Shown piece after piece: positions 48,959-60,098 of a stretch of 64,000 nt of DNA. The DNA is from Mermis nigrescens (lineage: Eukaryota > Nematoda > Enoplea > Mermithida > Mermithidae), in NCBI GenBank assembly GCA_036768485.1, contig JAVLUZ010000142.1, positions 12,991,814 to 13,055,813 on the forward strand. The letters run 5' to 3'. Made by a program: the position numbers and the translations under genes. The notes beneath the pieces are model-generated. The model had not been told where the DNA came from and made no database searches. It saw only the letters and a program-made list of their open reading frames with translations. Positions within the stretch are counted from its first letter, which is position 1; each line of letters opens with the position of its first letter.

Positions 48959-49120
48959 TTAGAAATTCAATTTCTGCCATTATAAAGATATATATAACAC
49001 ACATTTACTCAAAATTTTTGTGAATTTCAGACATTTCTTGCAATTTTTCTTTTCCCAAAAATCTTTGTACATGTACAAAGACGGTCCCAAAAGTCTTTGT
49101 ACATCGGGAAAAATCTTTGG
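48959..49120 (+). repeat. Composite hairpin repeat, right half of the split copy
   Basis: Continues the copy at 43.6-44.1 kb (cattataaagatatat, then CTTTGTACATGTACAAAG at 49064-49081). Followed to about 49290 by a fragment similar to 43.3-43.4 kb (gggctctgcc...gacccgctggagg). Confidence 0.55.
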
Positions 49121-49299
49121 CTGAATTTAGAATCAAAATTCGGACGATTTTATGAAAATTTTGACGTATTAATTCAAGATTTCACTGCTTATATTGCAAC
49201 ATTTTTCAGGGCTCTGCCGCAGACCCGCTGGAGGGGGCACTTGAGCGCGCCACCCCAGACCCCAGCACCAGAAGAGAGGTGTTGACACCTACCTTTTGT

Positions 49300-50056
49300 A
49301 CACGTACACAAAACATAACAACAGTAAACGCTTATCGTCATGTATTTACGTAAGTAATATGACCTGCGCAGTTTTTATGAAAAGGTTTCCATACGGGTGC
49401 GCTGATTTCATTTTTTGCACTTCCAAATTGAAAAATTCAACACAAAAGTAGCTACAGTAAGGATGAAAAGATTTCTCATACTTATTTAGGTGAATCTAAT
49501 CCGAATGACTTCCATGCATAGGTTTTCATACATGCTAATTTCATTTTTTACACTCCCGAGCTACAAAAAACAGTATCAATTAAATTTTGAAATAGAAACA
49601 TTAACAATTATTTACTGATTTTTTGTTGTGAATTCATTTTTCATAACAATTACTTGCTGATTTTTTGTCGTACTTTTATGACTGCACTCCGGACCTGCGA
49701 AATTCAACACAAAAGTAGCTACAGTAAGATTTCTAAAATAAAAAGATTACTCATATTTGTGGATTTTTTGATGTACTTTGATGTCTTTGCTATTTCTAAA
49801 ACTATTGAGCTCATTTTAATAAGATTTTATTAGATTTTGATTTTCTGTTGTAGTGTATGCATACATACATACATATTTACAAGATCTATTCTTTGCAGCT
49901 GTGGATATAAGCTCAATTTATCACCGTCGATTTTTTCACTTGGCTATGTAGTATGTATGGATCGCAGCACTTTGTATAGCCATTTTTTCTGGTGGAAAAG
50001 CTAATTATGATCTCGATTTCAATAGTGATATACATATTTGCATTGTATGTACATAG
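49300..50056. other. Intergenic, nothing recognised
   Basis: AT-rich, with repeated phrases (cacaaaagtagctacagtaa at 49442 and 49708) that suggest a local duplication, and a short catacatacatacat run at 49860. Confidence 0.4.
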
Positions 50057-52955
50057 GAGCAACTGCCGTTAAGATTCGCACGGTTTGTACACAGACGGTC
50101 CCGATGACATGTCGCAAAAACAAATGAAATTTTGCCCATCGGTAGGCCTTGGCATCAGATGAAAATGTATAAAGTAAAACTTTACAAAAATGCTCCTGGG
50201 CTTTTATAGCAAGCATCAAAGTTCCGGGTTTTGAATTTTTGCGAAAAATGTCTGTTTCCGAATATTTCTAATAACTCCGTCAATGCATGTTCATTTTTCA
50301 TGAAATTTCGATTGCTTTATAGAAAAATGGACATTCTACTTTCTGATGGAAGTTATTTTGTAGCAGTCTCCATTTCAACACATGATATTGAGGCTTATTT
50401 AAAAAATTTTGTTGTCTAACTTCAGTCGCATTTTTAAATCTGTAAACGGGTCGTTACAACAACGAGAATGGATTTTTTAGATGGAGAAAATCTTACTGAT
50501 TTTAAAACATGTTTCAAATTTTATGCCCGGTTCACGCTTCTTTTTAATGCTAATTTTTTCAAAGTGGTGTCCTCATGGACAACAGGTTTGGTACCTACGT
50601 ACTCATATGTGCAGATCGAGTAATGAACTGCATAATAATTTTATTCAGCTAGTTAACTTAGTGTATTTTAGTTTAAGCTGATCGCAAAATTTTGGTAAAC
50701 CAACTTTAAAACTTTGCTGGGCCAATTTTTTGATCAACACCAAAAACTGGCTAGCATTTGGATCGACCTAGTTTTAGTCAAGCAGGACTAAGAAAGGCTA
50801 CACATGCACATATAGTATTGATTGCAAATTACTTTTCACGAATTATTACCGTCTACGAGTATTTCACAAAATCCCGAGCGTGGAAATTTATTTCCAGTGC
50901 TTAATCGAGCAGCCACAAAAAGCTGTTCTAGTCAGCCTACTGTAATAAGGTTTTGCGTAATAAAACTTCACGTGCATAATTATCAATTGTTATGACTGTT
51001 TTGAGATTGTTGCTTCAACTCTGTAATTGAATGAAAAAATGGTAGCTACCATAGGTGGGCAGATCGAAATTCTGGGGGGAGTTACAAAATTTTTCAAAGG
51101 CCAAAAAATGGTCCTAAAATTGGTGGTATGGCGATGAGAACACCATTTTCAACGTTTTTCATCGATACTATCCATTGGGATCAAAAATTTCGACAAAAGC
51201 GAAAAAAATTTAAGAAAAAATTGAATTCTGGGGGTACATGTTTTGGTTTCTGGGGGAAGGGGTATTCGAACTTCTAGGGGATGCATACCCCAACCCCCAC
51301 TCCCACAAGTGAAAGGTACCTATGTATGTATTTATGCATAAGGCTTTGTAAAAAAGACCAGCATTTCTAAATAAAGATGAACACAAGAAATAGGCAGTAT
51401 AATAGATAGCAGAATCAAGTTAACGTAATTAAATAATCAGTTTTCATTAGTTGCAGTTCGGCTATCCTTAGAAGAGATGAAAAATAGTTAAGCCAGTGAC
51501 GCGTATCTATATACATTATACCACAGTAAATATCATCAAAACGGACAAAAAATTAAATATATAGGTATGTACTTATCTGTATGTTATGTAACGGGGGGTT
51601 TAAGGGAATCCTTCTACCCAAAGTTGGCTGTCCCTTCCATCCTACCAGAGAACCCAGAAAATTTCTGCTCCGTCCCCGGATTTTGGGAAAAAATCGAATT
51701 CTTTGGCCGTTTTTAGCTGTTTTTTGGCCGTTTTTGGTCAAAAATCGGAGGTCAGCTTCCCCCCCCCTTAAGAAGTGGCCGGGGACCCCTATTCTAAATT
51801 TAAAGCCAATATATGTCTGTATATAAGTATAAAACATGGGCAGCAACATTCGAGAGAAATCTGACAGGTTAAAAATGTCATACATTGATTATCTAGAAAT
51901 GAGCTTCATAGACAATTTAAACCGTCCTAAACGATACGATGCGAGGGTGGGTATTGAGAAAAAATTTCTGATTTATTTTTTCAGCATCGCACATCATATG
52001 ACAGTTGAAGACTTATTCAATTGGCCCCGATGGACCGGACCCCCAGAATGTTTTTTGCTGCCTATGATTGCTTCCATACTTTCTATAAGTAGCATTAGTA
52101 AAAGAATCAAAATAAAACCAGCGGGATTTTGATGTTGTTCCAGAGTATTTCAGAGAAATGAAAATATGTAGGCAACATTTGTAGACATACATGTTCAACA
52201 GGTTCTGATAAGATTTTGGTCAAAACGCCGAATTTTACTAAGGGAAAACTATTCCGGGGACTGTCAACTTTACTAATAACTTTATTTATCAGTTTATGAC
52301 ACGGTCTCACTGACTGCGCATCTTCTAAAAAAATTTATATTAGCGTGTGGTTTTTATTCACAGAAGGAATCATCACAAATATAGATGCCCATCTTTGCTA
52401 AAATAAGAGACGAACAGTCCTTAAAGTACCTAATGTTTATGTACAACGCATTCTCGACATATTCAAAAATTAGCATAAAAGAAGAACGGTGCACCGGGCA
52501 TAAAATTTGAAACATGTTTTGAAATCAGTAAGATTTTTTCTATCTAAAAAATCCATTTCGTTGTTGTAACGACCCGTTTACAGGTCTAAAAATGTGTCTG
52601 AAGTTGGACAACAAAATTTTTTATATGAGCTGGAATATCATGTGTTAAAATGGAGATTACTACAAAATAACTTCCATCAGTAAGTAGAATGTCCATTTTT
52701 CTATAAAGTAATTATAATTTTATGAAAAACAAACAAGTATCGATGGAGTTATTAAAAATATTCGTAAACAGACATTTTTCGCAAAATTTCAAAACCCGGA
52801 ACTTTGATGCTTGCTATAAAAGCCTAAGAGCATTTTTGTAAAGTTTTACTTTACACATTTTCATCTGGTATCAAGACCTACCGATGGACGAAATTTCATT
52901 TGTTTCTGCGACAGGTCATCGGGACCGAATGGGCGAATCTTAACGGCAGTTGCTC
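50057..52955. mobile_element. 2.9-kb element with ~500-bp terminal inverted repeats
   Basis: Left arm about 50057-50565, right arm about 52455-52955, inverted and roughly 90% alike by eye, starting GAGCAACTGCCGTTAAG. ATAG lies directly outside both ends, a possible target duplication. No transposase frame is seen; the centre holds two later insertions of short repeats (51050-51310 and 51585-51830). Confidence 0.75.
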
Positions 52956-53592
52956 ATAGGTACATAAGTACATTGTCTGCTTATTGAAACTGCGAGAGTT
53001 ACACGTATAGGCGAACTTGCCTTAGCAGTTCGCGTGTAGCCATAACATAGCCAATACTAGCAGCTATCTACGATAGTGCACTGTGGGCTATGCCTTTGGT
53101 CTTCCCATTATTTCCCCAAATTTTCAATAATAAAAAACATTTAGATACTTGTCCGGTAGCATAGAGTTAAGCGTATGATAATAGTAATTGTTTCATGCAT
53201 ACCGCTTGTGTAATCGATAACATTTGATCTGAGATAAAAGCTTATCAGTATTACGTTAATTTGATCTTTGTTTAATTTACTGTAATGGTCCTTGAGGCCA
53301 GTGTACTTAAAGTTGTAGTTTAGTCTGGCTGTTGGTTTTTTCATTGGCCGGTTGTTTGATTGTATAATCTGTACATTTTCGTTTTTCTTTTACGTATTTT
53401 GTTGTCCGGCTATAGGCCGTGAATTCTGCATCGAATTAAAATAGAGAAAACCTACCCAGTAGTTTTTGGTTATACCGAGGGTGAGGTCGGCCACACACCC
53501 ACGTCAAGGACTTCCACCCATCTTAGTGGACTGATAGGTAAATTTCGTATGAAAACTTATTTTATTCGGAAATCACAATTTATTTCTCAAGC

Positions 53593-54026
53593 CAAAAATT
53601 GATCAAAAATATTATTTAATCTTTAAGGATGATTGATCAGCGAGCTTGAGATAGGTCAACTGACCTCCGCGGCAAATACCGAGACTAGGTAGGTAGCCTT
53701 AGGTCTTAGGGCATAGCTGCTGAGATCACCCGACAAGAAGCAGCCAGCAATATTAGGGCTGAGGGGATCGAAGCCATAAGGTCTGTAAGGGTCCAAAGAT
53801 CGAAAGAGATTCAGAGCCGCGCGATCGGGGCCAGCACTAAGCATAGACTTAAGTACCTAAGTACCTAGGTAAATCTCGAAGGCAAATGTTAGGCCGGTCT
53901 GTGTCGCTCTCGTAGACGCAGGCCCCTAGATTTACATTGGACGTACCCTCCTTTAGGCTGCTAGCTACAGCTGAGCTGATCAATCATCGTAAAATTATTT
54001 TTCGATCCAAAAATTATCATTTTGGC
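53593..54026. mobile_element. 434-bp inverted-repeat element just upstream of gag
   Basis: Outer arms of about 50 bases are imperfect inverted copies (gccaaaa... near 53593 and ...ttttggc near 54026); inside them GATGATTGATCAGC at 53630-53643 is repeated exactly inverted at 53975-53988. The interior is GC-richer than the surroundings. It may be a small DNA element or part of the retroelement's leader/LTR. No clear target duplication seen. Confidence 0.5.
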
Positions 54027-54506
54027 CATCTAAGAATGTGTAACATTTTGTTCACCTTTGTTGTTGTATCGACCGCGATCGTGGCAGTGCGCAATTTAAG
54101 TAAGCGTCCGTGGTAAAGATTTTGTGTATCGTGGTAAAGTCATCGTTATTTTTCTATTTCCGTCGAACCTACATCGACGAAGGCAGCTCTCACGCTCGCA
54201 TTTTTCTATAAACGTCGACCCACAGGCGACGACTCATCATTTTTCTCTCTTGACGACGAAATTCCGTCATTTGGGTGTTTACCTACCTGTTTTTCTAACC
54301 ACGTACACGTTTTTGCACATTAGGCTTAGTCCTACCTGTTTTCGATCATTTCACGTCTGGTATATCTTACTTCATGTAAGGAAGTACTATTTACGTGAAA
54401 AAACCTGTTTTTCGGATCGACAAAGGCCAAATTCGGAACATTTATTTTGGGAAAAATTTCGACGTACTGAAATTTATTTTACTCAAGGTCATATTTTTCG
54501 ACATTT
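54027..54506 (+). other. Leader region before gag
   Basis: About 480 bases between the inverted-repeat element and gag. No tRNA-complementary primer site could be recognised with confidence; GTGGCAGTG at about 54078-54086 is weakly like some insect primer sites. A 128-codon open frame here shows no known pattern. Confidence 0.3.
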
Positions 54507-55841
54507 TTGATACCTAAAAATGGCAGGAAAAAGGTTTTGCGGACACCGCCCGCTAAATTGAAAAAACCCTCTACGCCACCTACTTCAGCTCGCCAATTAC
54601 CTACCGCGCCTGTTGACTCTAATAGCACGAGTAATTTTGCGAGTAATGACATAATTACGAGAGACGTTACTACTAAGGCGAATAATGATAAATTACCCGC
54701 GTCACTACATGCCGCGAGTAATACACAGTCTGAAGATGAACTATCATTGAGTACCATGCGATCTCGCATTAATCAATCTTCGCTAACTAGATCGGACCCT
54801 AATATTGACAATTCATCAAATCATACAATGATTGATAATACGGCTACCATTAATATGGCAAATAATCCTGAAACCAGTTTGGAGCGCGAAAATCCCGATT
54901 CTGACGTAGAAAGTAATCATAGTCACAGCATGAATGCTGACAGAGAGCGTGCTAATGCTAATGTGACTAATGATCTTATTTTGAAAGCGCTACAAGCTAT
55001 TCATTTGCAATTTTCGGACCTTTCTACGCGCGTTGATCAAGATAAAAAGGAAAATGTGGATGAAATGCGTAAACTGCGTCTGGAGCTAAGCACTATGCTT
55101 AAACCCCAACCAGTTCTGAATCGCATAGAGAATAATTCGTCTGAGCGCGTTAACCACTCAATTGATAGCGCAAATTTTTCTGAATTTAATGCGCAAAGTG
55201 CGAATCGTGCGCAAAGTACGCATAGGGCATCTTCACTGTTGTCTACTGGCAACAGAGCGTCAAATTCACGCTCACCTTCGGAAACTGTTCCCGAAAATAT
55301 CACTCAAAGTTGTACTAATCGCGCGCCTGAGATATCTAATTTGTCACAGAATCCTGTAAACACGGGTTTGCAACCAGTGCAAAACTCGGGTTTTTCGGAG
55401 AATATACCTACAATTTTGCAGCCGTCGGTATCGATTTTGCAAACGTCGCGATCTCGGCCGTCGCTGCCCTTAAATCGTAATGCGCCTTCTTTTGTACCTA
55501 ATTCTTCTAATATGAACTCACAGCAGCAATTAAATCCACCACCGCTGCAGTATTTTCCTTCTCAAGGCGAAATCTTACCAAATAATTATGTACCTAATCC
55601 TATAAATGTGGAAATCCCACCTAATAATTCTATTTTGCATTCTTCTAATATCGAAATGCAACCTGTCGAGATAAACTTATCTGGCATTAACAACGAATCT
55701 GCACATTTGCAAAACGAATCTGCTCCCCTATCTGAATCATCTAGTAGGAGAAAACATGTCAAATTCTCTGACAACAGCTCATTTAACAGCTATGATGGCC
55801 TCGCGCAGTCGTCGCTCGCGTCGCTAAAGTCGATCGCGTAG
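54507..55841 (+). CDS. gag: Gag, N-terminal part
   Basis: A 444-codon open frame, Asn/Ser-rich and low in hydrophobics, with a basic Pro-rich start (LRTPPAKLKKPSTPP) and a heptad-like helix near residues 155-195 (ILKALQAIHLQFSDL, KRKLRLEL-type pattern), a probable coiled coil. The frame has no ATG at its left end: an ATG at 54520 lies in another frame and a run of A's sits between, so a frame change near the start is likely. Ends in a Ser/Arg stretch where the frame changes. Such long low-complexity Gag N-termini occur in several insect gypsy lineages; specific role unknown. Confidence 0.7.
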   Translation: MIPKNGRKKVLRTPPAKLKKPSTPPTSARQLPTAPVDSNSTSNFASNDIITRDVTTKANNDKLPASLHAASNTQSEDELSLSTMRSRINQSSLTRSDPNIDNSSNHTMIDNTATINMANNPETSLERENPDSDVESNHSHSMNADRERANANVTNDLILKALQAIHLQFSDLSTRVDQDKKENVDEMRKLRLELSTMLKPQPVLNRIENNSSERVNHSIDSANFSEFNAQSANRAQSTHRASSLLSTGNRASNSRSPSETVPENITQSCTNRAPEISNLSQNPVNTGLQPVQNSGFSENIPTILQPSVSILQTSRSRPSLPLNRNAPSFVPNSSNMNSQQQLNPPPLQYFPSQGEILPNNYVPNPINVEIPPNNSILHSSNIEMQPVEINLSGINNESAHLQNESAPLSESSSRRKHVKFSDNSSFNSYDGLAQSSLASLKSIA

Positions 55842-57219
55842 ACGACGTCATCGTTATAGTTCAGGTTCTTCATCTGAAAGCTCGCGTGGTGACTCACGTC
55901 TCGCTGATTCCTCGAATCGCGGACCATTTTTGCAGCAGATGCAATTTGCAATCGCAAATAAAAAATTTTTTGATGGCGAAAAAATGGACATAAAAGCGTA
56001 TTTTGCAGAATTTGAATCACTTGCCAATACCTATGATATTGACAAAGCTGATCGTCTAAAATTCGCAACCTGGTTTCTTGACCCTTATGCTTTGCATTTA
56101 TATCATTCGTTACCTGTTGATATACAACAATCTTATTCGAAAATGAAGCAAGCGCTAATAACCGAATTTTGTCCAATGGACACCGGTGCGCTCTTTAATC
56201 GTTTTTTGTCGCACAAACAGCAGCCTAACGAATCGGTTAAAGCTTATTATCTCTCGCTTCGCGAAGAGTTAATTAAATCTGATCCATATCTTGAAGTTGA
56301 CTCGCCACATTTTAATAATTTAATGCGACATCAACTAAAACAAGGTTTATTACCACACATTTCGAAAGAGGCATATCATAAAAAACCTAGAGCATCATTA
56401 GCTGAATTTTTGGACAATGCGCTTAGCGCTGAATTTGCTAATAAAGAATTTGAGGATAAAAAGGCAGTAACGCCTTATGTATCGGTAACAGCTGCTCCCG
56501 TAGGCAGCGTAGTACCTAAAGATACTCCTCGCGCATCTAATCAAAATGATTTAAATCGTTCACGTCATAGAATGTTTCATCGCTCATCGCGTGCTGAGAA
56601 ACCAGAAAGTTCTTTGCGTAAATATTGTACCTTTTGCAAACGCATAGGTCACATTTATGAGGAATGTTTCACGCGTCAAAGGCAAGAAACGTCTAATAAT
56701 GCTAATTATAATAACCAAGCTGATCAAAATACTAATTCTATGGCTCGCAATCGCAGCCAATCGCGTTCTTTTTCGCGTCAAAATCGTTCGCCATCGCGTT
56801 CGAATTTGCAAAATAGACATCGATCTCAATCATGATATCGTAACTCTAGTCAACATCGTTCATCTAACTATGTGAATAATGATAATCGCTTTGAATCAAA
56901 GCAATCACGATCGAATTTTCGGCAAAATCGTAACGATTATTACCAAAATTCGCGTGCTAATTATCAAAATTCGCGTTATGATAATTGTTATAATAATCAA
57001 CCGCGCCAAAATACACCTTTTGTGCAATTCCCAAATGAACAGCGTGGGACATACTATAACTCGAACTATTGCAACGACAATAATTTTAATCGTCTGTATG
57101 TCACATATACTGCTGATAACCAACCCGCCATGAATGTGCCCCCACCGCAGCCAACCCTTACATCTCCTCATGATGTAAACACGGTTACTGCGAAAGGGCC
57201 AGAATCTAGCGCGTCCTAA
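55842..57219 (+). pseudogene. gag: Gag, Arg/Ser stretch, capsid and zinc knuckle
   Basis: One frame with an in-frame TAA at 55832-55834 in its Arg/Ser-rich start and a TGA at 56833-56835. From 55970: FFDGEKMDIKAYFAEFESLA, RLKFATWFLDPYALHLYHSL and SYSKMKQALITEF, the retrotransposon Gag capsid pattern. A CCHC knuckle (CTFCKRIGHIYEEC, CX2CX4HX4C) lies at 56628-56670, then Arg/Ser and Asn/Tyr/Gln-rich tails to 57219. Forms the particle shell and binds the RNA genome in functional relatives. The frame then shifts into protease. Confidence 0.8.
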
Positions 57220-57235
57220 TTTATTCGCGTCGCAA

Positions 57236-57658
57236 GAATTTCTTGAAGAGTACGAACGTCTACAACTTCGTCTTGCAACTTATGAAAAAATCAATCTACC
57301 TCCATCTAAGAATTTAGATCCTAATATTCCTGTCGTAAGCCATGCTGGGACAAATTTACCCACCATTCTCATTAAAGTTCATGGCGTTGACGTACCTGCT
57401 CTCATAGATACGGGTTCACAGGTCACTATGATGACCACGTCTGCATTCTTACGTCTTGGTTTTAATTTACCACCTCAACAGGTTTCACAAGTCGTACATG
57501 GTGTAGGCGAAATCACCGCAGTCGTTCGTTATGAAGTAAACATGACTTTAACAATTGCGGAACAATCTATCTCTACTTCAGTAGCTATAATTGATCATTT
57601 GCCGGAAGACATGCTCTTAGGATATGATTTTTCGCGAATCCGCACTCATGTGGGTTAA
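57236..57658 (+). CDS. pro: Aspartic protease
   Basis: Retropepsin-like: TILIKVHGVDVPALIDTGSQ with the catalytic Asp-Thr-Gly, then VTMMTTSAFLRLGF and the second-half signature ILGYD-like MLLGYDFS. It would release Gag and Pol proteins. It is reached from gag by a frame change at about 57190-57219, as is usual for a gag-pro junction, and leaves the frame at 57658, where two further frame changes lie before the reverse transcriptase frame. Confidence 0.8.
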   Translation, partial: EFLEEYERLQLRLATYEKINLPPSKNLDPNIPVVSHAGTNLPTILIKVHGVDVPALIDTGSQVTMMTTSAFLRLGFNLPPQQVSQVVHGVGEITAVVRYEVNMTLTIAEQSISTSVAIIDHLPEDMLLGYDFSRIRTHVG

Positions 57659-57765
57659 CCCTATTGAGCGTTGTGCTTTCATAAACAGCATAAAGGTTAA
57701 TTTACTTTCATCTCACGAAAAATTGCAATTTCGCGCTGAAACCCAACGCAACCACCTCTGGTGTT

Positions 57766-60075
57766 GTGTGTGTGCATGTTTCGTTACCTGAGCCTGTTAT
57801 AATACAACCTAGGCATGAATTTATTACACCTGGCTATATAAGTCACGGTTCTTGCAATTTTGATTTCGCATTATTCGAACCAAATCCCGATTTTATGGAA
57901 AAAACTTCACTTTTTGTTGCTCCGTCTATAGTCGATGCTTCACAACCTTTAATACCTGTTCGCGTCAGTAACATCTCTAAAGCGCCAATTCGCATTGACT
58001 CTGGTGACATAATAGGTTCTCTAACCACTGATGCCGAGGATGTGTCACATGTTTCATCTTTAGATGATAGGACACCAGAACTTTTTGCATCAATAAATAA
58101 AGCTTTAAACGGCTCCGCCGTTGATTCTAGACAACAGCAACAAATTCGTGAACTTTGCTTAAAATACGACTCAATTTTTGCATTAAAAAACGAACCTCTC
58201 GGTCGTACCCCCTTGATGAAACATCATATTGACACAGGGGATAATCCACCCGTTGTTGGAAAAACTTATCGTGTTGAGCATTCTAGAAGAGAATCTATGC
58301 AGAAAATTATAAATGAAATGCTTGCGGATAAAATTATTCGACCTACAACTAGCCCATGGGCAAGTCCATTATTTCTCATTGGAAAAAAGGACGGTTCCCT
58401 TAGGCCAGTCGTCGATTATCGACGGTTAAATGACGTTACCAAAACGCAAGTTTATCCTCTTCCACAATTAGACGATTATTTTGATACTTTAGGCAGTGCC
58501 GCATATTTTAGTACGCTGGATTTAAAATCTGGATACTGGCAAATTCCACTCGATAATAAATCTTGCGAAAAAACAGCATTTATATGTCCTGTTGGTCATT
58601 ACAAATTTGAAGTTTTACCTTTTGGTTTAAAAAATGCGCCTGCAGATTTCCAAAGGCTAATGGAGCTCGTGCTCGCAGGTCTAAATTGGAAATCTTGTCT
58701 CGTTTACATCGATGACATAATTATTTTTTCACGTACTTTCGAAGAACATTTAAAAGATCTTGAAAATGTCTTTATTGCTCTTAAAAAGGCAAACTTACGT
58801 GTAAAGCCTGATAAATGCCATCTTGCGCATGCAGAGGTAAAATTTCTTGGCCACAGCATAAGTGCAATGGGCATCGCTCCTGATATGTCCAAAGTAGCAG
58901 ATTTAATCTCGTTTCCCGTGCCAAAAACCGTTAAATCCTTGCAGAAATTCCTTGGCTTAGTCCAATGGTTTAAGAAATTCGTTAAAGATCTTGCTAAAAT
59001 CGCTAAACCGCTATTCCATCTTCTTCGTAAAGATGTCGAATTTTGCTGGAAGGCTGAACACCAAACCGCCTTTGAGCTTCTGAAGAAAGCATTTACGTCC
59101 CCACCTATTTTGCAATTACCGAAATTCGATGATGAGCACCAATTTATTTTAACAACTGACGCAAGTAACTATGCGTTAGGTGCTATTTTGACGCAAAAAC
59201 ATTTACCATCCAAAAATCGTTTTATTCTTAGCTACGCTAGTCGCGTGCTAAATTCTGCTGAATGTAACTATGCTACTTCAGAAAAAGAAGCATTAGTGGT
59301 AGTGTGGGCCATCAAGCATTATCGACATTATCTTTACGGTAAAAGATTTATTGTCAAAACTGATCATCAGGCATTAACCTGGCTAGTAAACGTGAAAGAC
59401 CCATTGAGTCGTTTACGCCATTGGGGTCTCAAATTACAGGAATACGAATATGATACCGTCTATGTTCCTGGTGCATATAACTGTGCAGCTGATCTTCTTT
59501 CACGACATCCTAAATATGATCATGCAGAACGCAAATATAAATTAGAGCGCAAAAATGTCGTTAACATCGCAAATTTAGAATCGGAAGATTCTGAGTCAGA
59601 TGATGAATCGGTTCCACCTGACCGATCGCGCGATAATGCGCCTACTGCACCAATTAATCATCCAAATGCGCAAAATAATAATTCTACTGCGCAAACCGAC
59701 CCTACCAATTCTAAACCACCTACATTTCGCAAACGCTTGTTACTTACCGATGCCAAAAAAGCTGAAATGCTAACACCTGCGCGTTTACTCGCTGAGCAAC
59801 GTGCAGATGACGAATTGCATAAAATTCGCATCGCATTAAATGACTTAACAACGAAAAAATATCGTGACGAATTTTTTCTCGTAAACGATGTACTTTTTTG
59901 TTGTTTCCAACCTAAGCGTTCACCAACTGTCATTCATCAAATAGTCATACCCAAATCTTTGCGTCGTTTTATATTAACAGAATTTCATGACTCTATTTTC
60001 GGAGCTCATTTTTCATCGCGCAAAATCTTGCCCGCCATACAAATGCGTTATTGGTGGCCCGCGCATGGAAAATGA
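57766..60075 (+). CDS. pol: Reverse transcriptase, RNase H and integrase zinc finger start
   Basis: 769 uninterrupted codons. RT: PTTSPWASPLFLIGKKDGSL, VVDYRRLND, FSTLDLKSGYWQIPL (first Asp), LPFGLKNAPADFQRLM and the catalytic YIDD (about 58708). RNase H: TTDASNYALGAIL, SEKEALVVVWAIKHYRHYL and TDHQALTWL. After an acidic linker comes LTEFHDSIFGAHFSSRKI, the His pair of the integrase HHCC finger. Copies RNA to DNA and degrades the template in the element's particle. RT and RNase H catalytic residues all look intact, in contrast to the broken frames around. Confidence 0.92.
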   Translation: MCVHVSLPEPVIIQPRHEFITPGYISHGSCNFDFALFEPNPDFMEKTSLFVAPSIVDASQPLIPVRVSNISKAPIRIDSGDIIGSLTTDAEDVSHVSSLDDRTPELFASINKALNGSAVDSRQQQQIRELCLKYDSIFALKNEPLGRTPLMKHHIDTGDNPPVVGKTYRVEHSRRESMQKIINEMLADKIIRPTTSPWASPLFLIGKKDGSLRPVVDYRRLNDVTKTQVYPLPQLDDYFDTLGSAAYFSTLDLKSGYWQIPLDNKSCEKTAFICPVGHYKFEVLPFGLKNAPADFQRLMELVLAGLNWKSCLVYIDDIIIFSRTFEEHLKDLENVFIALKKANLRVKPDKCHLAHAEVKFLGHSISAMGIAPDMSKVADLISFPVPKTVKSLQKFLGLVQWFKKFVKDLAKIAKPLFHLLRKDVEFCWKAEHQTAFELLKKAFTSPPILQLPKFDDEHQFILTTDASNYALGAILTQKHLPSKNRFILSYASRVLNSAECNYATSEKEALVVVWAIKHYRHYLYGKRFIVKTDHQALTWLVNVKDPLSRLRHWGLKLQEYEYDTVYVPGAYNCAADLLSRHPKYDHAERKYKLERKNVVNIANLESEDSESDDESVPPDRSRDNAPTAPINHPNAQNNNSTAQTDPTNSKPPTFRKRLLLTDAKKAEMLTPARLLAEQRADDELHKIRIALNDLTTKKYRDEFFLVNDVLFCCFQPKRSPTVIHQIVIPKSLRRFILTEFHDSIFGAHFSSRKILPAIQMRYWWPAHGK

Positions 60076-60098
60076 TGTGATCGCGTGGTGTCGGAATT

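Noticed and set aside
53400..54506. 5' LTR and tRNA primer site of the Ty3/gypsy element
   Set aside because: No repeat partner in the window and no clear TG...CA ends or primer-binding match, so not annotated as LTR.
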